NCBI RefSeq assembly: GCF_015351765.1
Contig: NZ_JADKQA010000005.1
Location: forward strand, 86,102-150,101
DNA length: 64,000 nt
Direction: 5' to 3'
DNA from: Clostridium vitabionis
GTDB lineage: Bacteria; Bacillota; Clostridia; Lachnospirales; Lachnospiraceae
Shown here in pieces: positions 1 through 8,672 of this stretch; the first letter of the stretch is position 1, and every line of letters begins with the position of its first letter. The notes below the pieces were generated by a model, which did no database searches, was not told where the DNA came from, and saw only the letters and a list, made by a program, of their open reading frames with translations. A program made the position numbers and the translations under genes.

Positions 1-518
1 ATGTATTTTACAATCCGCTTCTGCAGAAGGCAGATCAGGAGCGCGATTCCCGCCGACGTCAGCCCGTCCGCGATGGTTCCGCCGAAAAATACGGCGAAGC
101 TGAACGAGCCGATCAGGCTTCCGGCGATCAGGTCGCGGTCGGACAGCTGCTCCTCCCGGATCCTGCACACCTTTTCCCGGAGCTTCCCGGGGGAAAATGG
201 CGCCTTGCAGCATTCCCGGCTGAGGGCGTTCAGCTCCTCGATTTTGGTAAAATCCGTCGGCCCCGGGGAGGTGATCCTCCTCGTCAGCGTGACCTCCCGA
301 TAGCCGGGAAATACCGCCGTCACGATGATGCTGGACATGATCGCGAAAATATCCATGTGCTCGGCGCCGTAGGAATATCCGATTCTTGCGAGGGTGTCCT
401 CGACGCGGTTAATCTCCGCGCCCGAGCACACCAGCATTTCCCCGATATCGAGGAGCGAGTGAAGCACCGCGATCTGCCCGTCCCTGTCGAGTGTCCTATC
501 CGGTTTCCGTTGTTCCAT
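1..518 (-). CDS. Threonine/serine exporter ThrE-family (DUF1212) protein, truncated by window edge
   Basis: Reverse-strand translation MEQRKPDRTLDRDGQIAVLHSLLDIGEMLVCSGAEINRVEDTLARIGYSYGAEHMDIFAIMSSIIVTAVF... is ThrE-like; starts 7 nt after the carB stop; not in the ORF track because it is open at the edge. Confidence 0.75.
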   Translation of the reverse strand, partial: MEQRKPDRTLDRDGQIAVLHSLLDIGEMLVCSGAEINRVEDTLARIGYSYGAEHMDIFAIMSSIIVTAVFPGYREVTLTRRITSPGPTDFTKIEELNALSRECCKAPFSPGKLREKVCRIREEQLSDRDLIAGSLIGSFSFAVFFGGTIADGLTSAGIALLICLLQKRIVKY

Positions 519-524
519 TCCGTG

Positions 525-3500
525 TCAGCTGCCCTCTGTCTCGATTTTTTCATGCCATTCCTGCAGCGGCAGAATCCCGCTGTCCCCGGAGCGGAGCATC
601 TGGTGGATTCCCTCCGCAGCGGCACGCGCCGCCGTCACCGTGGTGATGTACGGGACACCCGCGCGGATGGCGCCCTTTCTCAGGTAACTGTCGTCGTGGT
701 GGCCGGTCTCCCCCTCCGGGGTATTGACAATCAGGTCAATCCTGCCGTTGATGATCAGGTCCAGGATGTTCGGCCGTCCGCCCTCGTAGATCTTCAGCAC
801 TTTCTCTGCCGAGACGCCTGCGCTTGTGATTACCTGGTATGTGCGCCCCGTGGCCAGGATGCGGAAACCGTCCTCGGCGAACATTCTCGCCAGAACCGCG
901 GCCTCCGGCTTGTCCTGCTCATTTAACGAGATCAGCACCGTCCCTGAGAGCGGCAGGGTGGATCCCGCGGCCTCCTCGGCCTTGTAGAATGCCTCACCGG
1001 AGGCAGCGGCAATGCCCATCACCTCGCCGGTGGAACGCATCTCCGACCCGAGCAGCGGATCTACCTCCGGGAACATGGCGAAGGGGAAGACCGCCTCCTT
1101 CACGCCATAGTACGGAATAAACCGCGGAAGAAGCTTCGATACCGGCGACGGACGGAAGGTCATCGCTGAGGTGATGACATCCACAGCCACCGCCGCCAGG
1201 TCGATCCCGCAGACCTTTGAGGTCAGCGGAACCGTGCGGGATGCGCCCGGGTTCACCTCAAGGACATACACCCTGCCGTCCTCGATGGCGAACCGCACAT
1301 TGAGGAGGCCGATGATCCCCATCGCCCCGGCAATCTTCTTCGTATATTCCCGGATTGTCCGGAGATTCCCCTCCGGAATATGCTTGGACGGAATCAGGCA
1401 GGCAGAATCGCCGGCATGGATCCCGGCAAGCTCGATGTGTTCATTTACCGCAGGAATATACACATTTTCGCCGTCGCTGACCGCGTCCGCCTCGCATTCC
1501 ATCGCGCTGTCCATCAGCTTATCCGGAACCGGGATGCCGAGCTTCTCCATCAGGCCCCGGAAACCCGCCGGATCCGCTGCCTGGTCATTTTCCTCAGGCC
1601 TTGTGCCGAGGACGGGAACGCCCTCCTTCTCCAGCTCCTCTGCGAGCCGGACGGCGGTGGTGCCGCCGAACTGCGCAATCACCCCGGCCGGCTTCTCTTT
1701 CCGGCAGATGCCCAGCACATCCTCAAGGGTCAGCGGTTCAAAATACAGCCGGTCCGCCGTGTCAAAGTCCGTGGACACGGTTTCCGGATTGCAGTTCACC
1801 AGGATGGTCAAAAATCCCAGCTTCTTCAGCGCCTTTGCCGCATGGACCGAGGCGTAATCATATTCGCTTCCCTCACCGATCCGGTTCGGCCCGCCGCCGA
1901 GGATCAGGATCTTCTGCCTGCTGTCCGCAGCGACAGCCACCTCATCCGTGCCAATATAGCTGGAATAATAATAAGTGCCGTCCTCTGTCCCGCTCACCCG
2001 TACCTGCGCGTACTTTTCCACGAGATCCAGCTCCTCGCGGCGCTTCCGGATCTCGCCCTCGGGAACGTTCAGGATCTCCGCCAGATATTGATCCGAGAAT
2101 CCGTCCTTCTTCGCCTGGATCAGGTCGGCGTCGGCGTAGACCGAGTTTGCCGGAACTGTCCCGTAATAGCGGGAAACCAGCGTCTCCTCCTCCAGGGCAA
2201 GCTCCCGGATCTCCGCAAGGAAATATTCGTTCACGCGGGTGACCGCCTGAACCTCCTCCACGGAAGCACCCTTCCGGAATGCCTCATAGATCTGGAAATA
2301 CCGCTCGGAAGAAGGCTGTACCAGGAGACGCAGGAGTTCCTCCTTCGTCTTCGCGGCAAAATTCTTCGCGTGGCCAAGGCCGCTGCGGCCATTATCCAGC
2401 GAGCGGACCGCCTTCTGGAAAGCTTCCCGGAAATTTCTCCCGAGCGCCATCACCTCGCCGACCGCGCGCATCTGCGTCCCGAGCTTGTCCTCGACATCCT
2501 GATACGTCTCAAATGCCCAGCGGGCAAATTTGACGGCAACGTGATCATGTTCCGGCACATACTTGTCCAGCGTGCCGCACTTCCCGCAGGGAATCTCGGA
2601 AAGCAGCACCCCGCAGGCAAGCTGGGCGGAAATATACGTGATCGGGAAGCCGGTCGCCTTGGACGCCAGCGCGGACGAGCGGGAAGCCCTCGGATTGATC
2701 TCGATGACGATCACCCGGCCGGTCTCCGGATCCCGCGCGAACTGGACATTTGTCCCGCCCACAACGCCGATCTTCCGGACAATCCGGAACGCCTGCCTCT
2801 CCAGCTCCGCCTGGACTTCAGCAGGCACGGTGAGCATCGGCGCGGTACAGAACGAATCCCCGGTATGGATCCCGCAGGGGTCGACATTTTCAATAAAGCA
2901 GGCCGTGACCATATTGTCGGCGGAATCGCGCAGCACCTCGAGCTCCAGCTCCTCCCAGCCGAGCACCGATTCCTCCACGAGAATCTGGTGGATCAGGGAC
3001 GCCCCGATCCCCCGGTCGGCGACCGTCCGGAGCTCGTCGCGGTTATAGACAAGCCCGCCGCCGGTGCCGCCCATCGTGTACGCGGGCCGGACAACCACCG
3101 GGTATCCCAGGGAATCGGCAATTTTCAGCGCCTCATCGACGGAATAGGCGACCTCGCTCTTCGCCATTCCGATGCCCAGCTCCTCCATCGTCTTTTTGAA
3201 CGCGATCCGGTTTTCCCCGCGCTCGATTGCCTCGGCATCCGCGCCGATAACCTGGATGCCGTATTTTTCCAGGATGCCGTTCTTCGCGAGCTCCGCGCAG
3301 AGGTTAAGCCCCGTCTGGCCGCCCAGGTTCGGCAGGAGCGCGTCCGGGCGCTCCTTCTCGATCACCTGCTCCAGACGCTTCGCGTCGAGCGGTTCAAGAT
3401 AAGTGCGGTCAGCCATCTCCGGATCCGTCATCACCGTCGCCGGATTAGAATTGATCAGAATAATTTCATAGCCGAGACTTTTCAGCGCGCGGCACGCCTG

Positions 3501-3593
3501 CGTCCCGGAATAATCGAACTCACACGCCTGGCCGATGACAATCGGGCCGGAACCGATGATAAGAATCTTGTGGATGTCTGTTCTCTTGGGCAT
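525..3593 (-). CDS. carB: Carbamoyl-phosphate synthase large subunit
   Basis: 1022 aa; MPKRTDIHKILIIGSGPIVIGQACEFDYSGTQACRALK plus two ATP-grasp halves. Confidence 0.97.
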   Translation of the reverse strand: MPKRTDIHKILIIGSGPIVIGQACEFDYSGTQACRALKSLGYEIILINSNPATVMTDPEMADRTYLEPLDAKRLEQVIEKERPDALLPNLGGQTGLNLCAELAKNGILEKYGIQVIGADAEAIERGENRIAFKKTMEELGIGMAKSEVAYSVDEALKIADSLGYPVVVRPAYTMGGTGGGLVYNRDELRTVADRGIGASLIHQILVEESVLGWEELELEVLRDSADNMVTACFIENVDPCGIHTGDSFCTAPMLTVPAEVQAELERQAFRIVRKIGVVGGTNVQFARDPETGRVIVIEINPRASRSSALASKATGFPITYISAQLACGVLLSEIPCGKCGTLDKYVPEHDHVAVKFARWAFETYQDVEDKLGTQMRAVGEVMALGRNFREAFQKAVRSLDNGRSGLGHAKNFAAKTKEELLRLLVQPSSERYFQIYEAFRKGASVEEVQAVTRVNEYFLAEIRELALEEETLVSRYYGTVPANSVYADADLIQAKKDGFSDQYLAEILNVPEGEIRKRREELDLVEKYAQVRVSGTEDGTYYYSSYIGTDEVAVAADSRQKILILGGGPNRIGEGSEYDYASVHAAKALKKLGFLTILVNCNPETVSTDFDTADRLYFEPLTLEDVLGICRKEKPAGVIAQFGGTTAVRLAEELEKEGVPVLGTRPEENDQAADPAGFRGLMEKLGIPVPDKLMDSAMECEADAVSDGENVYIPAVNEHIELAGIHAGDSACLIPSKHIPEGNLRTIREYTKKIAGAMGIIGLLNVRFAIEDGRVYVLEVNPGASRTVPLTSKVCGIDLAAVAVDVITSAMTFRPSPVSKLLPRFIPYYGVKEAVFPFAMFPEVDPLLGSEMRSTGEVMGIAAASGEAFYKAEEAAGSTLPLSGTVLISLNEQDKPEAAVLARMFAEDGFRILATGRTYQVITSAGVSAEKVLKIYEGGRPNILDLIINGRIDLIVNTPEGETGHHDDSYLRKGAIRAGVPYITTVTAARAAAEGIHQMLRSGDSGILPLQEWHEKIETEGS

Positions 3594-3748
3594 AATAACC
3601 TCCTGATTCTCTGGCAGTACAACAGCTGCCGGTCTTTCGTAATTTTACCATAAATCAGGCGGTTACTCCATAATATCTGAAACTCTTCTGCCCAAGCCGG
3701 GAAAATTCGTTACGGTTCTTGGCCGAAATTTTTAATTCGTTGCAACAT

Positions 3749-3777
3749 TTGTCAATTTTTCAAGCAGGGACTATAAT
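3749..3777 (+). promoter_or_regulatory. Putative sigma-A promoter (TTGTCA, 17 nt, TATAAT)
   Basis: -35 at 3749-3754, -10 at 3772-3777, upstream of the 3833 ORF. Confidence 0.6.
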
Positions 3778-3832
3778 CAGGGAAGGAGAAGTCTTTTTGT
3801 ATAGACAAATACAAATGATGGAGGTGTTTTCC

Positions 3833-4759
3833 ATGCTCTATGAAGACGAATTTTTAAGCTACAATGGCAGAGACCGGGTGCAGTACTGGATCTTCGTCCC
3901 CGCGGCCAAGCCGAAGGGGGTAATCCAGCTCATCCACGGCTTCGGCGAACACGCGCGGCGCTACCTGCACATGATTGCCCGCTACGTCGAGGCGGATTAC
4001 ATCGTCGCCTGTGACGACCACGTCGGCCACGGCAAGACAGCGATCGTGAACAATGCCACCTGGGGCGACTGGGGGGACAAGGGGTTTGAGACGATGGTTG
4101 AGGACGAACACCGCCTGAAAAAATGTGTCCAGGAGAAGTTCCCGCATCTGCCGTATTTCCTGTTCGGTCACAGCATGGGCTCGGTGATCGCGCGGGAGTT
4201 CATGGCCCGCTGGGGAAATGAGCTCGCAGCGGCAACCATCTGCGGCACCTGCGGCAGTTTCCCGACCAAAAAAGTGGAAGCCATGCTGAGAGACCTGGTA
4301 GAGAGCGGCCAGGCCACCGGCTCCGACCCGAAAGCCGCCGGCGAGGCCATGGGCTGGATGGGCGAGCGCTGCGGCGAAATCAAGCTCGGCAACGAGTGGA
4401 TCTGCCACGACCCCTATGTCCAGGCCGACCACGCGAACGATCCCTTCGACGCCTTCACAAAGCCGACCCAGAACCGGTCGCTCCTCTACTTTATGGAAAT
4501 GATCGATGATGTCACCGGCCCGGCGTGGGCGGAAAAAGTCCCCAAAGCACTCCCGATCTACAGCATCGCCGGCGACCAGGATCCCTTCGGCGGCTACGCG
4601 TCCGGTGTCTATGAGGTCAGCAACTGGCTGTACGATACCGGCCACCAGATTGAGACAAAGGTCTATCCGGGCTACCGCCATGAGATCCACAACTACAAGG
4701 CCATCAAGAATGAGGTCGTGGACGGCATACTGAGCTTCTTCGACCGGTACGCGAAGTAA
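3833..4759 (+). CDS. Alpha/beta hydrolase (monoacylglycerol lipase-like)
   Basis: MLYEDEFLSYNGRDRVQYWIFVPAAKPKGVIQLIHGFGEHARRY... with GHSMGS nucleophile elbow; ATG at 3833 behind GGAGG. Confidence 0.85.
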   Translation: MLYEDEFLSYNGRDRVQYWIFVPAAKPKGVIQLIHGFGEHARRYLHMIARYVEADYIVACDDHVGHGKTAIVNNATWGDWGDKGFETMVEDEHRLKKCVQEKFPHLPYFLFGHSMGSVIAREFMARWGNELAAATICGTCGSFPTKKVEAMLRDLVESGQATGSDPKAAGEAMGWMGERCGEIKLGNEWICHDPYVQADHANDPFDAFTKPTQNRSLLYFMEMIDDVTGPAWAEKVPKALPIYSIAGDQDPFGGYASGVYEVSNWLYDTGHQIETKVYPGYRHEIHNYKAIKNEVVDGILSFFDRYAK

Positions 4760-4798
4760 AGGTTCCTGTTCATCGCGAAGCAAAGCCTCGGACAGGAA

Positions 4799-4822
4799 GG
4801 AGCCGCCCCTGCGGGCGGCTCC
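4799..4822 (+). terminator. Intrinsic terminator after hydrolase gene
   Basis: GGAGCCGCCCCTGCGGGCGGCTCC hairpin followed by T-rich tract. Confidence 0.6.
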
Positions 4823-4834
4823 TTCTCCTGATCC

Positions 4835-5221
4835 TTATTCTTCCACTTCCTCCGGAACAGGTGCCGGCTCCTCAGCCGGAACTGCCATCTGCTCCTGCTG
4901 GGACTTCTTCACCTCTTTGCGGATTTTATGCATTTCCAGGCTGTCGTAGGCCCGGTTCCTGAGCGTGAGCACCAGGTCAATGATCACCATCACCATGTCC
5001 AGGAGATAAAACCAGGTTGGATAGGGAATCGCCCCGGTTTTCTTAAAGGTAACATATTTCCCGTAAATCCCGACCAGATAGCCGAAAATCACCACACACT
5101 CAAACATCAGGCTCTTGCCCTTCGCGGTCTTGGACTTCCAGGACTTCACGATATTGAACGGCCAGGAGAACCCGAACGCCAGCATCATCCCGATCTCACA
5201 GATCTGCGCAACATCAATCAT
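4835..5221 (-). CDS. Small multispanning membrane protein, PQ-loop/SemiSWEET-like
   Basis: 128 aa, hydrophobic segments, GFSWPFNIVKSWKSKTAKGKS resembles a PQ-loop motif; charged C-terminal tail. Confidence 0.5.
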   Translation of the reverse strand: MIDVAQICEIGMMLAFGFSWPFNIVKSWKSKTAKGKSLMFECVVIFGYLVGIYGKYVTFKKTGAIPYPTWFYLLDMVMVIIDLVLTLRNRAYDSLEMHKIRKEVKKSQQEQMAVPAEEPAPVPEEVEE

Positions 5222-5234
5222 CTGTCTTCCTCCC

Positions 5235-5900
5235 TCACTCTCTGTCGATAAACATTAAAAGAAAACTTACCGCGAGGAGTGCGCTGGAAATCCAGATCAT
5301 GCGGATCCCCCGCACAGCCAGGCATGAACCGGCCCCCGCGCCGAGCGCGAAGAGCAGAATCACCAGAAAATAATGGCCGGCCTTCCGGAGAAGGTCACGG
5401 TCACCGGTCCTGAGATATGCGCTGAACGACTCCACGCCGCTGCGCATATTGCCGATACACATCGTACTCGCGTACGCATAGCCGTTGACCCGGCGGAAGG
5501 TCTGCACCTGCATGGCGCAGGAGAACGACACGAGGGCATTGGCCAGGGAATCCAGGGAATGCGGGAGAAAACCCACCAAAAAAAGCATGCCCATCTCCAT
5601 GAGGACAATGAGCTGGCGCCAGTGCAGCCGGCGCGCGCCCCGGAGCTTCGCGCGGATCTGCTCCGCGGCGAGGACGCCCAGGGCAAATGCCGTGAGCGGG
5701 ATCAGATAGCGGACCGCCCCGGACCGGTCTCCGGAAAACAGGCGGGCGCTCATGAGGACGATATTGCCCGTCTGGGCATTGGCGAATACCTGGCCGCGGA
5801 CAAAGTAGGAATAGGCATCCTGAAAACCGCCGGATACCGTGAGAAATGCCATCACGGACAAGGCATCCGACATCTGTACATTCTTTTTCTTCTCAGACAT
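5235..5900 (-). CDS. YoaK/DUF1275 family membrane protein
   Basis: 221 aa; SVMAFLTVSGGFQDAYSYFVRGQVFANAQTGNIVLMSARL motif. Confidence 0.8.
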   Translation of the reverse strand: MSEKKKNVQMSDALSVMAFLTVSGGFQDAYSYFVRGQVFANAQTGNIVLMSARLFSGDRSGAVRYLIPLTAFALGVLAAEQIRAKLRGARRLHWRQLIVLMEMGMLFLVGFLPHSLDSLANALVSFSCAMQVQTFRRVNGYAYASTMCIGNMRSGVESFSAYLRTGDRDLLRKAGHYFLVILLFALGAGAGSCLAVRGIRMIWISSALLAVSFLLMFIDRE

Positions 5901-6045
5901 AAGGACTTCTTTTGCTGCCGCGGCGGAAATGCCGCGGAATGATCAACTTGGCAACTGTCCGGATCCTCACATGCCGGAATGCACGCAGAATCGCCCGTGA
6001 TCGGCCTTTTGCGGACATGCCCGGCTTATGCAGGACAGGGGAAAA

Positions 6046-7041
6046 TCAGTGCTGCACGGCCTGATGAAGCAGCATGGACAGAAGCGCCGCCGCGGGGAGA
6101 AAACCCTGCCCCAGCGCAATCGCTGCCCTGCCACTGGAAAGCGCGCCGTAGATCGCGCAGGCCGTCATATAGGCGAGGAAAATCGCGCAGACCTTGGTCC
6201 CGTTTCGGGAAATCCAGGCTCCGTACAGCAGAAATACTCCGATAAGCCCATTATAAACTCCCTGATTTCGAAAGAGAAGCCCGAGATTTTTGCGCCGAAG
6301 CTCAGCTGTGCTGATTTTAAAAACCCGGGAAGTCAGCGCCGAGCTGGTCGCAAAGGTTTCCAGAAACATGATCAGCAGGCACTCGATCGCCGCCGCGGTC
6401 GACAGGATCCGGGTAATTTCATTCATCTTACTTCCCTCCAGATGAAGATGATACGCCTCCTTAACGAGGATCGCATAATACATATTGCCATAGGCATAGC
6501 GCCAGCCGCCGGAGCTCACGGCCACAGGATTGAGGTAGGCGGCCTTTTTTCCTCCGGATTTTTCCCTGGCGAAAGCCTTGGCCAGGTCAAAGGTATGTTT
6601 TCCGCCATTTTCCGCCACATAATCGATGTAGCCCGGGCCGTAATTGTACGCCTGGAGCACAGTGTCAAAATCCACATGTTTCTCACCGGCACGCTTCAGG
6701 AGGCCGGCAAAATACGCGCACCCCTGGCGGACAGATTCCGCCGAATCCAGGGAATTGGACTTAAGGCCTGCGGATTCACTGCTCTGCATGACGTCCTCCG
6801 CCTCGCCGCCGCTCTCCACCTGGATGATCGCAAGCAGCCAGCCCTCATAGCTGTCGATCTGCTCCTCCACGGCTGCCTGATGAATAGCGCTCCGGTACCG
6901 GAGCACCGATTCCGGAAGCCCGGACCGCTGCCGCACGGCGGCAGAAAAGGCGAAAGCCGCCGCGATCGCGGCGGCAAAAATCAGAAGGACGGCCGCGGCA
7001 TGCCGCCGCGCGTCATCCATAATTCCCGTTGTTCTCTGCAT
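6046..7041 (-). CDS. Lysozyme-like (CwlT/PvaA-type) domain read in frame into a DUF1304-family membrane domain
   Basis: N-terminal TM then lysozyme-like IIQVESGG...QAYNYGPGYIDYV; from 6426 MNEITRILSTAAAIECLLIMFLETFA... NQGVYNGLIGVFLLYGAW is DUF1304-like; no stop between them. Confidence 0.65.
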   Translation of the reverse strand: MQRTTGIMDDARRHAAAVLLIFAAAIAAAFAFSAAVRQRSGLPESVLRYRSAIHQAAVEEQIDSYEGWLLAIIQVESGGEAEDVMQSSESAGLKSNSLDSAESVRQGCAYFAGLLKRAGEKHVDFDTVLQAYNYGPGYIDYVAENGGKHTFDLAKAFAREKSGGKKAAYLNPVAVSSGGWRYAYGNMYYAILVKEAYHLHLEGSKMNEITRILSTAAAIECLLIMFLETFATSSALTSRVFKISTAELRRKNLGLLFRNQGVYNGLIGVFLLYGAWISRNGTKVCAIFLAYMTACAIYGALSSGRAAIALGQGFLPAAALLSMLLHQAVQH

Positions 7042-7055
7042 GGAAACATCTGCCC

Positions 7056-8060
7056 TCAACTTTCCATGTTCCCGGAGAGCAGGCTCTCCAGGCGTTCCAG
7101 ATAGAGCGCCGCCGCCATCATGTCCGCGGCGCCTCCCGGGCTCAGGTTCCGGCGGATGCACTCCTGATTGAACTCCCGGAGGCGGGGAAGCCCGTCCGGC
7201 GCCTCCGCCCCGCCGAGATCCAGGATCTCCGCCGCCCTGCCCTGAAGCCATCGGAGCGCCTCCGGAGACCCCCGGTGGACTACATTCGTGTCGTGAAGGC
7301 AGGTCATCACCGCGAGAAGAATATCAAGATTGGCACAGTTTTCAGACACTTCATCCTTCCTGCAGCGGCGCAGCATCGGCAGCGCCTTCTCCCGGAGAAC
7401 CGGAAAGCCCTCCTTGGCCTCCCCGCGGATCCCCTGTTCGCCGTAGCGGCTGTAGAGAAGTTCCCCGTGCGTCGCCGGCGCGATCATCCCGCCATCCGGC
7501 GCAGCTGCCCGCCTGTCCGGTACCGCCATCCGGGCAAAATCCCGGTTCATCGCCTTCCGGGCGATCTCCCCGGAGAGCCGGAGCAGCTCCTCCGCGGAAC
7601 AGGAGCGCCGCAAGGCCGGCGCGGCAGAACTTCCGCAACCTGCCGGATCTCCGCGCGCCGCGCCCTTCCCCATCCGGAAGCAGAGCCCGGCGGCGGCCGA
7701 GATCAGGCCGATCGAGAAAATCATGCCCTTGTGCGTGTTGACGCCGCCGGTCGCCGCATACATCGCCTTCTCCGCCATCTTTCCGATCTCGCGGACCGCC
7801 GGGAAGATGGCCTCCGGGTCATCGCCCAAAGTGTACGCGGCCTCCGCCATCTCCCGGAAATACGGGCTGACTGCCCCGGTGCTGCGGATAAACGTGGTGA
7901 GATTCATATCCCGGTGCGCGCCGTTATCCTCCTGATCCACCAGCCCCGGCTTCGGCGTCGTCAGGATCTCCGCGAGGAGCGACGCGGCGGCGGCATTTTC
8001 CAGGCGGAGGAAAAAGCGTTCTTCCGCCTCCTCCGGCATCCGGTTCACCCGTCCCGCCAT
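7056..8060 (-). CDS. citG: Triphosphoribosyl-dephospho-CoA synthase-like protein (CitG family)
   Basis: 334 aa; TTPKPGLVDQEDNGAHRDMNLTTFIRSTGAVSPYF and TGGVNTHKGMIFSIGL motifs. Confidence 0.85.
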   Translation of the reverse strand: MAGRVNRMPEEAEERFFLRLENAAAASLLAEILTTPKPGLVDQEDNGAHRDMNLTTFIRSTGAVSPYFREMAEAAYTLGDDPEAIFPAVREIGKMAEKAMYAATGGVNTHKGMIFSIGLISAAAGLCFRMGKGAARGDPAGCGSSAAPALRRSCSAEELLRLSGEIARKAMNRDFARMAVPDRRAAAPDGGMIAPATHGELLYSRYGEQGIRGEAKEGFPVLREKALPMLRRCRKDEVSENCANLDILLAVMTCLHDTNVVHRGSPEALRWLQGRAAEILDLGGAEAPDGLPRLREFNQECIRRNLSPGGAADMMAAALYLERLESLLSGNMES

Positions 8061-8668
8061 CAGTAGCCGAGGTCCTCATCGATGAGGATCACCTCATAGC
8101 TGCAGCCCTTCGGCGCCATCCAGAGCACCGAGAGCGCCCGGCAGATGCGCTCCGGGCTTGAGCAGTCGTAGCAGCGGTCGCCGCCGTTCGCCGCACAGGG
8201 GGTCTTCACATGGAAGCGGACCGCGATCTTCGGCGCGGCGATATTGCGCGCCCTCCAGTACGCTTTCTCGTAATCCGGGGCGATCTTGTTCCTTCCGGCC
8301 ACGAAGATCACCCGGCTGTGCCCGTAGATCGTCGCGGCAACCCGGTTGCCCGTGCCGTCGATATTGATGATCTCCCCGGTCTCCGCCAGACCGTTCACAC
8401 CGGAGATATAGACATCCGCGCCGATTGCCTCGCGGCGGAGGTCGTCCGCCGTCTTTCCTTCCGGCAGCCGCCAGTGCCAGAGCACGCGGTTATGCGCCCC
8501 GAGCCGGTCATAGAGGCCCATGGCCTCCACCGTCTTGCTGCCGCCGAAAGCGACGGAGGTGCCGTCGATCTGCCCGTCCACAAATTCCGCCGCCTCCGCC
8601 GCCGTGGCGAAGGTATGGACTTCATAGCCTTTTTTTCGCAGAGCTTCCGAAACTTTATCAAAATTCAT
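8060..8668 (-). CDS. LUD-domain (lactate utilization LutC/YkgG-like) protein
   Basis: MNFDKVSEALRKKGYEVHTFATAAEAAEFV...VAFGGSKTVEAMGL...; stop overlaps citG start (ATGA). Confidence 0.85.
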   Translation of the reverse strand: MNFDKVSEALRKKGYEVHTFATAAEAAEFVDGQIDGTSVAFGGSKTVEAMGLYDRLGAHNRVLWHWRLPEGKTADDLRREAIGADVYISGVNGLAETGEIINIDGTGNRVAATIYGHSRVIFVAGRNKIAPDYEKAYWRARNIAAPKIAVRFHVKTPCAANGGDRCYDCSSPERICRALSVLWMAPKGCSYEVILIDEDLGY

Positions 8669-8672
8669 GTTT

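Noticed and set aside
1380-3653. 757-aa plus-strand ORF opposite carB
   Set aside because: Antisense shadow of a high-GC coding gene; Arg/His-rich composition without family motifs, whereas the minus frame is unmistakably CarB. Same reasoning for 12549-14498, 17873-19765, 51768-53534, 54543-55808 and similar.
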